Assembly (NCBI RefSeq): GCF_963678635.1
Contig: NC_087069.1
Location: 26,836,303-26,900,302 of the forward strand
Source of the DNA: Symsagittifera roscoffensis
Lineage: Eukaryota > Xenacoelomorpha > Acoela > Convolutidae
DNA: 64,000 nucleotides
Reading direction: 5' to 3'
The notes below the pieces were generated by a model that saw only the letters and a list, made by a program, of their open reading frames with translations, was not told the origin of the DNA and made no database searches. Each line of letters starts with the position of its first letter. The stretch's first letter is position 1. Below are positions 36,101-44,711 of the stretch, piece by piece. The translations under genes were made by a program, and so were the position numbers.

Positions 36101-37524
36101 TTCAATTCTTCTGTGGGAATACAAATCGATTCGAAGTCAAAAACTGCATCATTACTAAACAACTTCTGATCTTCAGTGTAGGGAATGTTGAAGCCATCCA
36201 ATTTCTCGAATATTGTTTCCCGTAGTATGTACGCGTTTTTGGGATAAATATGTTGCACTCGATCTTTACAAGTTAGAAGATGTCTGTTCAATATGTTTGA
36301 TCTGTTGAAGAAACAGTCACAGCTAGGACATCGAAAACACTTGAAGAAGGAATCAATATCATTCGTGTGAATGATATGGTTGTTGAATCTTAGCAATTTC
36401 ACGGTTTTTTCAAATTTTCCAATACTTCGCCTCGCTAATTCTCCAACATATTCTCCTTCTTGAATGTCAAAATCGTAAATGAATATGTTTCGTTCAACTA
36501 TTCCCTCTACAAGAGGTAAATCATCGATTGACACTCCGCGAAAGCTCTTTGGATCGTATCCAGATTTTGATATAAACTCTGTAAACAGCAGAGATGTATG
36601 AGCATCGAGGTTACTATGACCATGCAAATATATTGTTAACGCACGGAAAAGACAAACATGATCTTTGTATGGTTGTTTATCTTTATCCGATAAAAGACAA
36701 TTTACTGAAAGGTTTTTCAGTAAAGGTTCAGGCAAGACAGAGTCCGGACATCCCATTGGGATGTTTTCTAGTAGTGCAGCAAAAATAATAACATTTGTGA
36801 TCAATTTGAACCTCCACTTTGTGTTCTGACGTTCTTGAGTACATTGTTCCACGATATCAAACTTTTCAACTTTTCCTTGGATTGAAATCAAATCCGCTTT
36901 CGTACACATTAAATGCGATTTTTCGAACAAAGTATTGTTTTCGTAAGCATAGTAATTCCGATATTATCCCGTTTCGACATTACGGAGAAGAAATCCAAGA
37001 GCAATATTGATTTTTGCAGCGGAATCTAGCTTGTTGAAGTCTTCTTCAAGCTTCTCGTTGATAATCTTGGTATCTAACTTTGACATTTGAAAGTTAAAAA
37101 CCTTATGTCTCCCCTTCTCTATCTCAGTGTCAACCAGGAAGTGTTGACAAGCACTCAACTCCTCTTTGAGTTTGTCTCCATCATCCCCTTCCTCTTCCAC
37201 TATCTTGTTCAACTCTGCCACCGTATCACTTGGTTTCCGCTGTTTCACTCCATGTTTTTTTCTCTGGTGTTGTTGGAGCGAGTAGTAAATCGGAAACTCC
37301 TGCTCACAAGATGAGCAAACCGTTGATTGCTTGGAAGTTGATGGCGCATGTTTTTTGGCCACGTGATAATTCATTTCTTGTTTATTGTACGTAAAATACT
37401 TACAATCAGGACAAGAAATAATCCCTGCTTGACAACTTTTGCGATGTCGAGCTGCATGCGCTCCAACATACAAGTTTCCACAGTCCCCACACTGCACTTT
37501 GTCATTTCTGTTCAGCGATGGCAT
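33188..37524 (-). pseudogene. polB: Protein-primed DNA polymerase B (pPolB) with N-terminal zinc fingers and OTU-like domain, disrupted
   Basis: Runs leftward from ATG at 37522-37524. It would replicate the element by protein priming. Domain order: three C2H2-like fingers (37490-37260); an OTU-like segment (DHVCLFRAL near 36655); a fourth finger (CPSCDCFF); exonuclease motifs DFES (about 36135) and FNSGRYD; polymerase motif A DASQLYPFSM (about 34895); an inserted Cys-rich segment (GYCDHCKTVFEAMGCYYHFC); motif B GNSSYGY (about 33990); and motif C DTDS (about 33700). Lesions: in-frame TAA 36964-36966, frameshift near 35340, TGA 35331-35333, TAG 35232-35234, frameshift near 34260. All diagnostic catalytic motifs survive, so decay is recent. 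The four open segments (37524-36964, 36930-35338, 35228-34194, 34234-33188) are parts of one gene, not four genes. Confidence 0.92.
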
Positions 37525-37894
37525 CTAAAAAATGGGAGAATTTTTAAGTCTCAATATAAAGGGAATGGAACTTGGTACATATCAAAGTGGGAGATTTAAA
37601 ATATCCCAAAAAAAAAATTTTATACTTACTTTGAATTGTTAAAAATATTTGAATTTTATTTCAAGTAGTTATACAAAGTAGAAAGCGGTTGCTTTTAACG
37701 TAAAGAAAATCAGAATGAATTCAGTTTTATTTACTGTTCCTTGGGGAAAATCAACCAATCAGAAATGAGTATTCTTTTAGTAACACTGTTTGTTGGAAAT
37801 CAACCAATCAGAATCGACCATGTCCTAAAAGTGAACTGTTTAATATTTGAAAAAAACCTGAATCATTATTTGAAAAAGGTCTATCAAAAGACAT
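37525..37894. promoter_or_regulatory. Divergent promoter region with two CCAATCAG boxes
   Basis: 370 bp between the polymerase start (minus) and the next plus-strand gene. CCAATCAG occurs at 37755-37762 and 37804-37811, each within ATCAACCAATCAGAA. This is the classic NF-Y-type CCAAT octamer. The same octamer, reversed, recurs before the acidic-protein gene, which argues for a shared promoter design. Confidence 0.5.
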
Positions 37895-38422
37895 TTGAGC
37901 TTCCTCGAGTTACTTTATAAGAAAAAAGAAAAAATTCCAATTGATTTTCTTATTGATGAAATAGAAGTTGACTCTTACTTTTTTCATAATTTTTTGGACG
38001 TCTTTATTGTACAAAATAGAGTTATCCGACTAAGTAAAGGTCTCTTCAGAGAAACTTACTCAATCAAAGAGTTAACTTTTGATCCACAAAATGCGTACCA
38101 AAGTTTTAAACTTACGGCTGAATTACACCTCAGAAGGAAAGAAATTTTGATTATTCTCGAGAATTTGAAATTAATCAAAAAGTCGTACGATAATATATCA
38201 AAAACTTTTTTTATCCCCTATCCAAAACCCAAATGTGTAAAAACACCTCAGCAAAGTTCTTTATTCCTTCATTTCTTTAAGGATTTTCAAAGTTCAAAAT
38301 CCTGCTTGATTCGGTTTGGAATCAGATTTCCAGAAGTTTGCTTTGAAAAATTCGTCAATTTTGAGTTATCCTCCCAAATTTACATTAAAATTAAAGAACT
38401 TGACTATCTACTCAAAAATTAG
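37895..38422 (+). pseudogene. Orphan 175-codon Polinton ORF, start codon apparently lost
   Basis: An uninterrupted frame encodes SFLELLYKKKEKIPIDFLID followed by a Lys/Ile/Phe-rich, mostly helical protein with no membrane segment. There is no ATG anywhere in the frame; the first plausible codon is TTG at 37895, one substitution from ATG. Nothing upstream in frame (back to TGA at 37871) offers a start. I do not recognise a family. Its place next to the polymerase and downstream of CCAAT boxes suggests an early or regulatory gene; that is inference only. It may still be read if initiation at TTG or splicing occurs. Confidence 0.6.
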
Positions 38423-38996
38423 CAATTTTTAATTGATTACATACAAAAACTTCAATTAACTTGATCAAAAAAATTGCAGAGATGTTGCTCTTATTAATTT
38501 TTTTTCTTTTGTTACTTATATCAGCAATATTTCTTATTTTTACTGCAAACAGTTTTGGTCATTTATTTTTGCAATTGCTTTTGTGTATATTTTTACTTAT
38601 TTGGAAGATTTAAGTCCTTAAACATTTCTCTGATTGAATACGACAACAAGAACAAAAATGAACAATTTTGTGAGTGGAAACGACAATATTCAAAATGGAG
38701 CTTTGTTTCCGATTGGACACGACTTTTATCCAAGAGCGCCATAAAAGGAAGCTGAAATCTGATTGGACACGACTACAATCCAAATAAGGACAATCAATTC
38801 TGATTGGTCAAACCCACATATTCGAGTTGAAGGTACCCCTAACTACTAACTAAACATCATTTTATTTTCAATTTAACTACCGTCAACTACCTCTTCTCTC
38901 AGCTCTAAAAAACCTTAATTTCAACTTATCTTCCGTCAGCCACCCTACTATCAGCTCTTTCTTGTTTTTACTCTTTAACTCAGTTTATTGCTCAAA
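38423..38996 (+). promoter_or_regulatory. Promoter region with three reversed CCAAT boxes
   Basis: ATTGG occurs at 38712-38716, 38762-38766 and 38803-38807, the last two as CTGATTGG, the exact complement of CCAATCAG; the first two share GATTGGACACGACT. They lie 190-285 bp before the ATG at 38997. ACTCAGTTTATTG just before the start resembles an initiator. Remainder AT-rich, no gene seen. Confidence 0.5.
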
Positions 38997-39491
38997 ATGA
39001 TCTTCTCAGTGCAAAACAGCAACCTCATGTACTCTGTAGAATTTTCGCCTGATCTAGTACAAATTCAAGTGCGAGAAACAGTCTCTGGAAATTTTCTGGC
39101 ACAAATGGACATCCCAATCCAAGTCTGGCACATGGTGGAAGTGATGCGAAGAGATTTCAACGAACATCATATGATGCAAGTTCCCATCACAGAGAACCAA
39201 CTTGGAACAATGCAAATGATGGGGGAAGTTTCTGATCATGTGGGAATGAACTATCCCGATATTCCGGACTCAAGATTTGTGGCTCAACCAGTCGACGACT
39301 TCCTCTTTCCTTGGGAGGAGGAAGGATCAGTCGAAAACCCCATCACAATAGATGAAGATGAGGGTTTCTCAGAAACAATGACGCCTCAAAACACTTCTCC
39401 ACAACAACCACCAGCAATGGAACCTCGTCCAGCTCTGCGTTCTATAGAGAACCTCCAGAACTCTTCTGCTGCTCGACAGCTCTTTGATTAA
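38997..39491 (+). CDS. Acidic Polinton protein of unknown function with SUMO-interaction-like motif
   Basis: 164 codons from ATG at 38997 (an in-frame TTG at 38988 is less likely) to TAA, followed by AATAAA near 39503. The N-terminal half is compact and Met-rich (VWHMVEVMRRDF); the C-terminal half is disordered, acidic and Pro-rich. ENPITIDEDEGF (about 39337-39372) has the shape of a SUMO-interacting motif: a short Ile/Thr/Ile strand followed by Asp/Glu. The gene is intact in an otherwise broken element, and GC is above the flanks. No family recognised. It could be a transcriptional or host-interaction factor, but that is inference. Confidence 0.72.
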   Translation: MIFSVQNSNLMYSVEFSPDLVQIQVRETVSGNFLAQMDIPIQVWHMVEVMRRDFNEHHMMQVPITENQLGTMQMMGEVSDHVGMNYPDIPDSRFVAQPVDDFLFPWEEEGSVENPITIDEDEGFSETMTPQNTSPQQPPAMEPRPALRSIENLQNSSAARQLFD

Positions 39492-39732
39492 ATGTTTTTG
39501 TAAATAAAGATTGTTTGGTATTGACTTCGTTTTCTGTAATTAATTTTTTTCTTCAATTTCATTTTACTTATGAGAATAGATGAGAGGTTCAAGGTAAACC
39601 AATGAAAAACAATTAGAACTTAATTTAGAGCTCCGAACTAACTTTTGCACACATTTTCGGAAAAACACTAAAAAAATTTATACACAAGTAAAAAGTTATC
39701 TAATCGATATTGCATCCTGTACACACTTTTAG

Positions 39733-40310
39733 CACTTTGTAGAGAAAATTGAAACACTTTTCGCATTTTATCGAAAAAAAGTAAAACACTTTTCGCATTT
39801 TGTCGAAAAAAGTGAACCACTTTTCGCATCTTGTCAAAAAAATTGAAACACTTTTCACATTTTGTCGAAAAAAGTGAAACACTTTTCGCATTTTATCGAA
39901 AAAAGTGAAACAATTTTAGCAGCTTGTCAAAAAAATTGCAACACTTTTCGCATTTTGTCAAAAAAAATGAAACACTTTTTGCATCTTGTTGAAAAAAGTG
40001 AAACACTTTTCGCATCTTGTCAAAAAAATTGAAACATTTTTCGCATTTTATCGAAAAAGGTGAAACAATTTTAGCAGCTTGTCAAAAAAATTGAAACACT
40101 TTTCGCATTTTGTCAAAAAAAAATGAAACACTTTTTGCATCTTGTTGAAAAAAGTAAAACTCTTTTCGCGCCTTCGCGCCTTGTCAAAAAAATTGAAACA
40201 GTTTTCGCATTTTGTCAAAAAAATTGATACATTTTTCGCATTTTGTCAATCAATTTAATATTTTTTACATTTTGTTTAAAAAAATTGAAACGCTTTTGCA
40301 ACTTCTTGAA
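39733..40310. repeat. ~31-bp hairpin minisatellite inside the Polinton
   Basis: About 18 units of roughly AAAAAGTGAAACACTTTTCG followed by CATTTTGTC. Each good unit holds AAAGTG-AAA-CACTTT, a 6-bp stem with a three-base loop. The array sits between two convergent genes (stops at 39491 and 40476). Sub-variants (CGCATCTTGTC, TAGCAGCTTGTC) recur in blocks, showing growth by larger duplications. ORFs through it on both strands are repeat translations, not genes. Confidence 0.8.
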
Positions 40311-40475
40311 AATCAAAAGAAATATTACATCTTTCTTACTAGTTTGAAAAACTTTTGCAATTTTTTTGACATCGGTGAGCTTTTTTTTGGTGATTTTTGG
40401 TAATTTCGTAAACATATGAGAGAAAATAGATGGATTAGCAAAAGTTTTTCATTGAAAAATTGACATGATCACTAT

Positions 40476-41012
40476 TTACAAATCTATAATTAACAAATCA
40501 TGTTCATATTTTGAGTTTTGTACTTTACGAACTCTTTCTAGAAAAGCTGAACCAATAGTTTGTGTGGAAGCTAGTTTCTGGTTAGAGCAAAAATAGTGAC
40601 GTTTGAATTTTTTGCGTAACAGTCTTTTCTTTGCAACACTTGGCATTTTTTCTGCTCCTTTCCATTTCAAATTGTGATGAACAGCGCGGTCAAGTTGATT
40701 GAAAACTTCGCCAGTTGATGAAAAAACATTCGAATGAAATCTGTATTTGTACAGAGTGTGAAGACAATCAATAATTTGGTATGTGAAATGAAAATTACCC
40801 AATCGTTGTAAAATTTGATCGAAAGATGAACCAATCAGAAGTTTGTGGAACTTACAGTTTTCCAAAGAACAGTAAGAATTGTGGGTAGAGACACAAAAAT
40901 AATTGGTTACTATATATTTTTCGTACAAATCACTGGAAACGGAAATAAATAGCGATTTTTGACAATAATCTGAATAAAAGCTGGGAAGAGCTTGACACAT
41001 AGCTGCAGCCAT
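40476..41012 (-). CDS. Orphan Polinton protein, minus strand
   Basis: 178 codons from ATG at 41010-41012 (MAAAMCQALPSFYSDYCQ) to a stop at 40476. The frame is open, rich in Cys, His, Tyr and Phe, with a basic C-terminal part (KKRLLRKKFKRHYF) that could bind nucleic acid or act as a nuclear signal. No membrane segment and no recognised family. It is divergent from the PC4-like gene at 41232, sharing a 219-bp spacer, and convergent with the acidic-protein gene across the hairpin array. An open frame in a decayed element supports recent function. Confidence 0.65.
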   Translation of the reverse strand: MAAAMCQALPSFYSDYCQKSLFISVSSDLYEKYIVTNYFCVSTHNSYCSLENCKFHKLLIGSSFDQILQRLGNFHFTYQIIDCLHTLYKYRFHSNVFSSTGEVFNQLDRAVHHNLKWKGAEKMPSVAKKRLLRKKFKRHYFCSNQKLASTQTIGSAFLERVRKVQNSKYEHDLLIIDL

Positions 41013-41231
41013 CTGGAACAATAATTTTTGCTGAGAATTGTGGATTTATATAGGAACACTAACACCTACACAATTCCATATTTGGAAATTTCACTTGAAA
41101 ATTCCAATTATAGTTCTATTTCCTTTTATGGTTAAGTGAATGACTCATATTGCTTACTTCCAATTTCATTTAATCTCAAAATCATTTCTCTCACTTCTCT
41201 TCATCTGATCAGTTTGTTCTCCTATTGAAAA
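41013..41231. promoter_or_regulatory. Divergent spacer between the minus-strand orphan and the PC4-like gene
   Basis: 219 bp between two opposed ATGs. Contains ATGACTCAT (an AP-1-like heptamer) near 41140 and ATCAGTTTG about 25 bp before the ATG at 41232, which resembles an initiator. No CCAAT octamer here. Confidence 0.3.
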
Positions 41232-41768
41232 ATGTACACAAGAAAAGACACTAGTCCCAACTATATTGAATTCTCAAAAAATCAAAAAAGAATTGGGAGA
41301 TTTGCTTGGTCCCAAAAATCCTACAAGGGGAAATTTTTATTTGAACCCTGCTTCCAACTATTCAAAAAAAATGAGTTGGGACAACTCGAAAAAAGACAGC
41401 AAGTCTATCTTGGTGAAAAAGAAGGAGACGCAATCTCGGCAATTAGAAATACTGTTATTCAAGATGCTGAAAACCTTGGACTCGTTCCTATATTGGAACT
41501 CACTTCTGACAAGGAGTCAACTATGGATCAGGATCTTGCCAACTGCAACAAAGTGTATGACATAGCAACCTAAAATAGAAGACAAGTTTGTGTCACGATC
41601 AAAAAGTACAATGTTAACAAATCTCCTTACATTCAGATTCGACTGTTCACAGCAAAAGAGAATGAAGCAATGAAACAAGTTGCCTATGTTAACTATACTT
41701 TGAACGAATTCAAAGAACTGTCCCAAATTTTGGGAGACTTTATGTTTGTTGAGAACTGTAATGTATAA
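41232..41768 (+). pseudogene. PC4-like single-strand DNA-binding candidate 1, one nonsense codon
   Basis: 178 sense codons from ATG 41232 to TAA 41766-41768, broken by TAA at 41571-41573. Two similar halves are visible: IEFSKNQKRIGRFAWSQKSY followed by KGKFLFEPCFQLF, and RRQVCVTIKKYNVNKSPYIQ. Each has the aromatic/basic strand pattern seen in the ssDNA-binding fold of transcription coactivator PC4. The assignment is by pattern only. A nucleic-acid-binding role in replication or late transcription would fit. A second frame at 41266-41565 is a shadow. Confidence 0.5.
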
Positions 41769-41854
41769 TAAATTGTGTTATTTATGTTTTTTGACTTGTA
41801 ATTTAACTATTTATCCTCAAAATCATATTTTATTTAGTATTGGTGTTGAACAGT

Positions 41855-42283
41855 ATGAGTTGGAATATTGGTTTTTCAAGAAATTTAATCTTAAAACTTC
41901 ACAATAAGTTGGGACTCTTTCATATTGTTCTCGAAGAAAAGTCCCAAAAAATTTCACTAACAATTATAGAATCCCAAAATTTACCAAACTTGCAGAATAA
42001 GGACGTAGACTTGCAAATATCTCATTTTGAGTGGATTCTGCATAATGGTTGAAGAAAAATTCACATAGGTTACAGATCAGATACCAAAAAAATAGAACTT
42101 ACAGAATATTGTAGGAATGGAAATCAATGGAAAAATAATCAATCTTTACAATTAGAAAGAGAAGAATATGATAAATTACTCAATATGCTTCCTTTATTAA
42201 TAGTTTATGTAGAGGATTTCAAAAACTCTTGCATCATTTTTGACGAATGCACTGTAGAAAATGAACGTACAGAAATTGAATGA
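41855..42283 (+). pseudogene. PC4-like candidate 2 (possible paralogue), one nonsense codon
   Basis: 142 sense codons from ATG 41855 (MSWNIGFSRNLILKLHNKLG) to TGA 42281-42283, broken by TGA at 42050-42052. After the break the frame reads IHIGYRSDTKKIELTEYCRN and continues openly. The predicted strand pattern resembles the preceding gene and the two are adjacent and co-directional, so they may be tandem paralogues. The last 23 bases overlap the ATG at 42261 in another frame. Confidence 0.45.
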
Positions 42284-42521
42284 AATTCTAAGAATTTTTT
42301 GGATTATTAAGCAAGATTTCTTATCAAATACAAAAAGAAAAATTTTATTTTTTTGTACCTGTAATGTTTTGGACCCGGACGTAAATTTAAAAAAAATGGA
42401 CCAAAATTTTCTTTTTGGAGGACTAATTGGATACGGAAATTCCTGTATGAATTACTTTTTTTTGCAAAGTCCAAAATTTTTAGACTACATGCAATTCTAC
42501 ATGACTCTGCCGGATCTGTGA
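42261..42521 (+). CDS. Uncertain 86-codon ORF
   Basis: ATG at 42261 overlaps the end of the previous gene. The product is Phe-, Asn- and Leu-rich (MNVQKLNEILRIFWIIKQDF) and does not match a family I know. Gene-dense spacing makes a gene likely here, but the frame may itself be shifted relative to an ancestral one. Confidence 0.35.
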   Translation: MNVQKLNEILRIFWIIKQDFLSNTKRKILFFCTCNVLDPDVNLKKMDQNFLFGGLIGYGNSCMNYFFLQSPKFLDYMQFYMTLPDL

Positions 42522-42708
42522 AATCTACTACGACAAAAGGACTTGGGTATTGTTATGTTGCACCTAGTCTCCCCAGTTCATGCTTTCTTGGTCACGTGAC
42601 TGGATTATTTTTCTGTTTATATGTAAAAAATATTTGCTTCATCAGTATATGCATTGTTTGATTGTTAATCATTTCAACCAAAAAACTCCAGAGAAAACAG
42701 TTAACAGA

Positions 42709-43180
42709 ATGAGTCTAGTTGTTTGGGATATTGAATGTATTGAAAACAATATAGTGAAAGAGTTAGGAGTTTATAAGGATGGACAAACGGTAGGATATTC
42801 CTTTCTTCCTCCCAAAAAATTCAAACCAACATCCCAATCTTTTTGGTGTACACAGCATCTTCATGGAATCAACTGGAGCAGTGGTTACAAAAAATATACT
42901 GAACTTGAAAAAATATTGAAAAATCTAGAAGCCACAGAAACGGAATTTGGAAACAAAGATTATTAATTTGGATGACTACGCTTGCCCTAAACTTCAGTTT
43001 TTGATATTCAAAGATGAAGAATATGATTGGAGGTGTAGCAACTATCCATTTCGTCACGCAAAAACTTTTCACTGTGCAGAAAGAAAAGCATTTGCATACG
43101 GAACATGGACTCGATGTTTTTTTAAACAAATTGTAAATTATATTAATCTTAATCTATTACCATTTTCAAACTTAAATTAA
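42709..43180 (+). pseudogene. Nuclease-like Polinton protein (DxE motif and Cys/His tail), frameshifted
   Basis: Starts at ATG 42709 with MSLVVWDIECIENNIVKELG, where DIE in a hydrophobic strand resembles the first motif of DEDD 3'-5' exonucleases. The frame ends at 42966. The continuation lies in another frame from about 42947 (IINLDDYACPKLQF), then SNYPFRHAKTFHCAERKAFA, a His/Cys-rich tail. Sequence appears to be missing at the junction near 42950. Frame order and co-linearity support one broken gene. The nuclease assignment is tentative. Confidence 0.5.
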
Positions 43181-43214
43181 ATTTCATTGTCAACTTTTTC
43201 TTTTTAGAGTTAAG

Positions 43215-43478
43215 ATGGTCGATCATTGTGACAAGCCTGTAAATTTAGGAAATTTTGTTTTTGATGAAGAAAATCATGAACAAAAATCATGGAAATTGTT
43301 TGGACGTACATGTAATAGATCTCTTTTAGTTTTTTTGTGCCAATTTTTTGTTTTAGTTTTGATGCTAATATGTGCAATCGTTCGAATTATGTTATCCACA
43401 ACATGTGAAGAAACAACAGTTTGGGTAGCTATCTTATCAATTACAGTCGGTTATATTCTACCCTCTCCAAAGCTATGA
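43215..43478 (+). CDS. Polinton two-segment membrane protein
   Basis: 87 codons, intact. A cytosolic N-terminus is followed by a strong hydrophobic segment (LLVFLCQFFVLVLMLICAIV), then an STTCEE loop and a second hydrophobic stretch (VWVAILSITVGYILPSPKL). I recognise the TCEETTVWV..GYILPSP pattern from animal Polintons, where a small membrane protein precedes the ATPase. The stop overlaps the ATPase start as ATGA at 43475-43478, indicating a compact transcription unit. The role is unknown; a virion membrane or entry component is possible. Confidence 0.72.
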   Translation: MVDHCDKPVNLGNFVFDEENHEQKSWKLFGRTCNRSLLVFLCQFFVLVLMLICAIVRIMLSTTCEETTVWVAILSITVGYILPSPKL

Positions 43479-44247
43479 ATAAAATAACATCTACCAAAGA
43501 ACGAATTTTTATTTCCCTAGTTGGACCAAGTGGATCTGGAAAATCTCATCTTATTTTTGATTGGTTGAAAATTGGTACTTTTCAACCAGTATTTGACAAA
43601 ATTTTTTATTTTTATCAACATTATCAACCTCTTTATAGTCAAATGCAAAGAAAAAACCTTAAATTTATCCAAGGAGTAGATTTTGACTTGATTGAAAATC
43701 TCCCCAATAATGGAACAAAGTATTTGCTTATATTTGATGATTCTTGTGAAGAAATCTCAAATTCCAAACAATTTGTTAAAATTGCTACTGCTGGGAGACA
43801 CAGGGGGCTGAATACAATATACATCAAACACAATTTATTTCATCAAAGCAAATTAGGAAGAGATGTGGAGTTAAAAAATACAGACATAGTCTTGTTCAAA
43901 TACACTCATAGTCTTGTTCACTTAGGTATTGCACTAATAGTGGCTCAGTTCCAACAAAATTTTACTTACCAGCTGGAATATAGACAAAGTTTTTGGACGA
44001 TGAGTACACAATACGTCTCTATTCTCCCAATATTTCAAAAATTTTCCCTAAGCCTTCGAAAACAATTCATTCTCAATTGCCCAAAAGATTTCATTCAGTT
44101 TCTCAGCGAGTGTTTAGTAAACCTATTAAGAGGAGAGCTTCGAGATCTTCGGAAAAAAGACGTAGTAAAATATCGAAAAGAAATTTCAGAACTAACACAA
44201 AAAAGAAGTCTTTTACACAAAAGAAGAATTATTTTAAGCTCAACTAA
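43475..44247 (+). pseudogene. DNA-packaging ATPase (FtsK/HerA type), internally damaged
   Basis: Start ATG at 43475, overlapping the previous stop. Walker A GPSGSGKS is at residues 17-24 and Walker B YLLIFDD at about 83-89, then AGRHRGLNTIYIKHN and LGRDVELKNTDIVLF, matching the packaging ATPases of Polintons and related viruses. The frame then shifts: from 43921 a second frame gives LRYCTNSGSVPTKFYLPAG, a TAG at 43981-43983, then a basic C-terminus to 44247. The piece normally lying between the two frames is missing, and a 14-bp direct repeat CATAGTCTTGTTCA flanks the junction. The long frame to 44302 is an artefact after the break. Confidence 0.85.
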
Positions 44248-44303
44248 AGGGTTACAATTGGTATCTATCATCACCCCTTTTGTCATTAAACAATTGACAT
44301 AGT

Positions 44304-44711
44304 ATGGAACAGTTTGTTTTAGTTCCGTACTCAGTTAATCAATTACAAAGTACACTTCCAAGAAAACAAAAATTGGAACAAAAGCAAGAAAAAGTGGAGA
44401 TTGTACCAAAAAATTTTGATTCTGTTTACAGTGCTGTAAATGCGAGGTTGAAAACGAGCAACAATAAGCATATTATTGATCTAATTTTGAATTCTCCTAG
44501 AATCAAACTCAGCCAGTCAGACAATATTATATTAGATAATCGAGATACAAAAGAATCTATTGTAGACATTGTGTGACTAAAGCGAAAAAGTACCGATTTT
44601 CCAGATATTTACTTTACTATTTTGGAAGCAATTCAACTTCCTCCTAAACTTGTTTTTAACAAGAATGCCAAAGCAAAAGATAGAGGAACTTGGATCCCTT
44701 TCAAAATCTGA
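44304..44711 (+). pseudogene. Pre-integrase Polinton ORF, one nonsense codon
   Basis: ATG 44304 to TGA 44709-44711, 134 sense codons, broken by TGA at 44574-44576. The product begins MEQFVLVPYSVNQLQ, is Lys/Gln-rich in the middle and ends NKNAKAKDRGTWIPFKI, overlapping the integrase start in another frame. A protein with a similar position and ending is common before the integrase in animal Polintons. Function unknown. Confidence 0.6.

Noticed and set aside
38555-38755. 66-codon ORF before the acidic-protein gene
   Set aside because: Overlaps the CCAAT promoter block, has no coding character and no homologous look.
39733-40310. CRISPR-like array
   Set aside because: Units follow each other without unique spacers, vary gradually, and lie in animal DNA inside a Polinton; it is a minisatellite.
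43993-44247. Separate basic protein gene after the ATPase
   Set aside because: It is in frame with the block LRYCTNSGSVPTKFYLPAG and continues the ATPase C-terminus after one TAG.
44095-44302. C-terminal part of the long ATPase-frame ORF
   Set aside because: The frame after about 43900 is shifted; the family-like sequence is in the other frame.
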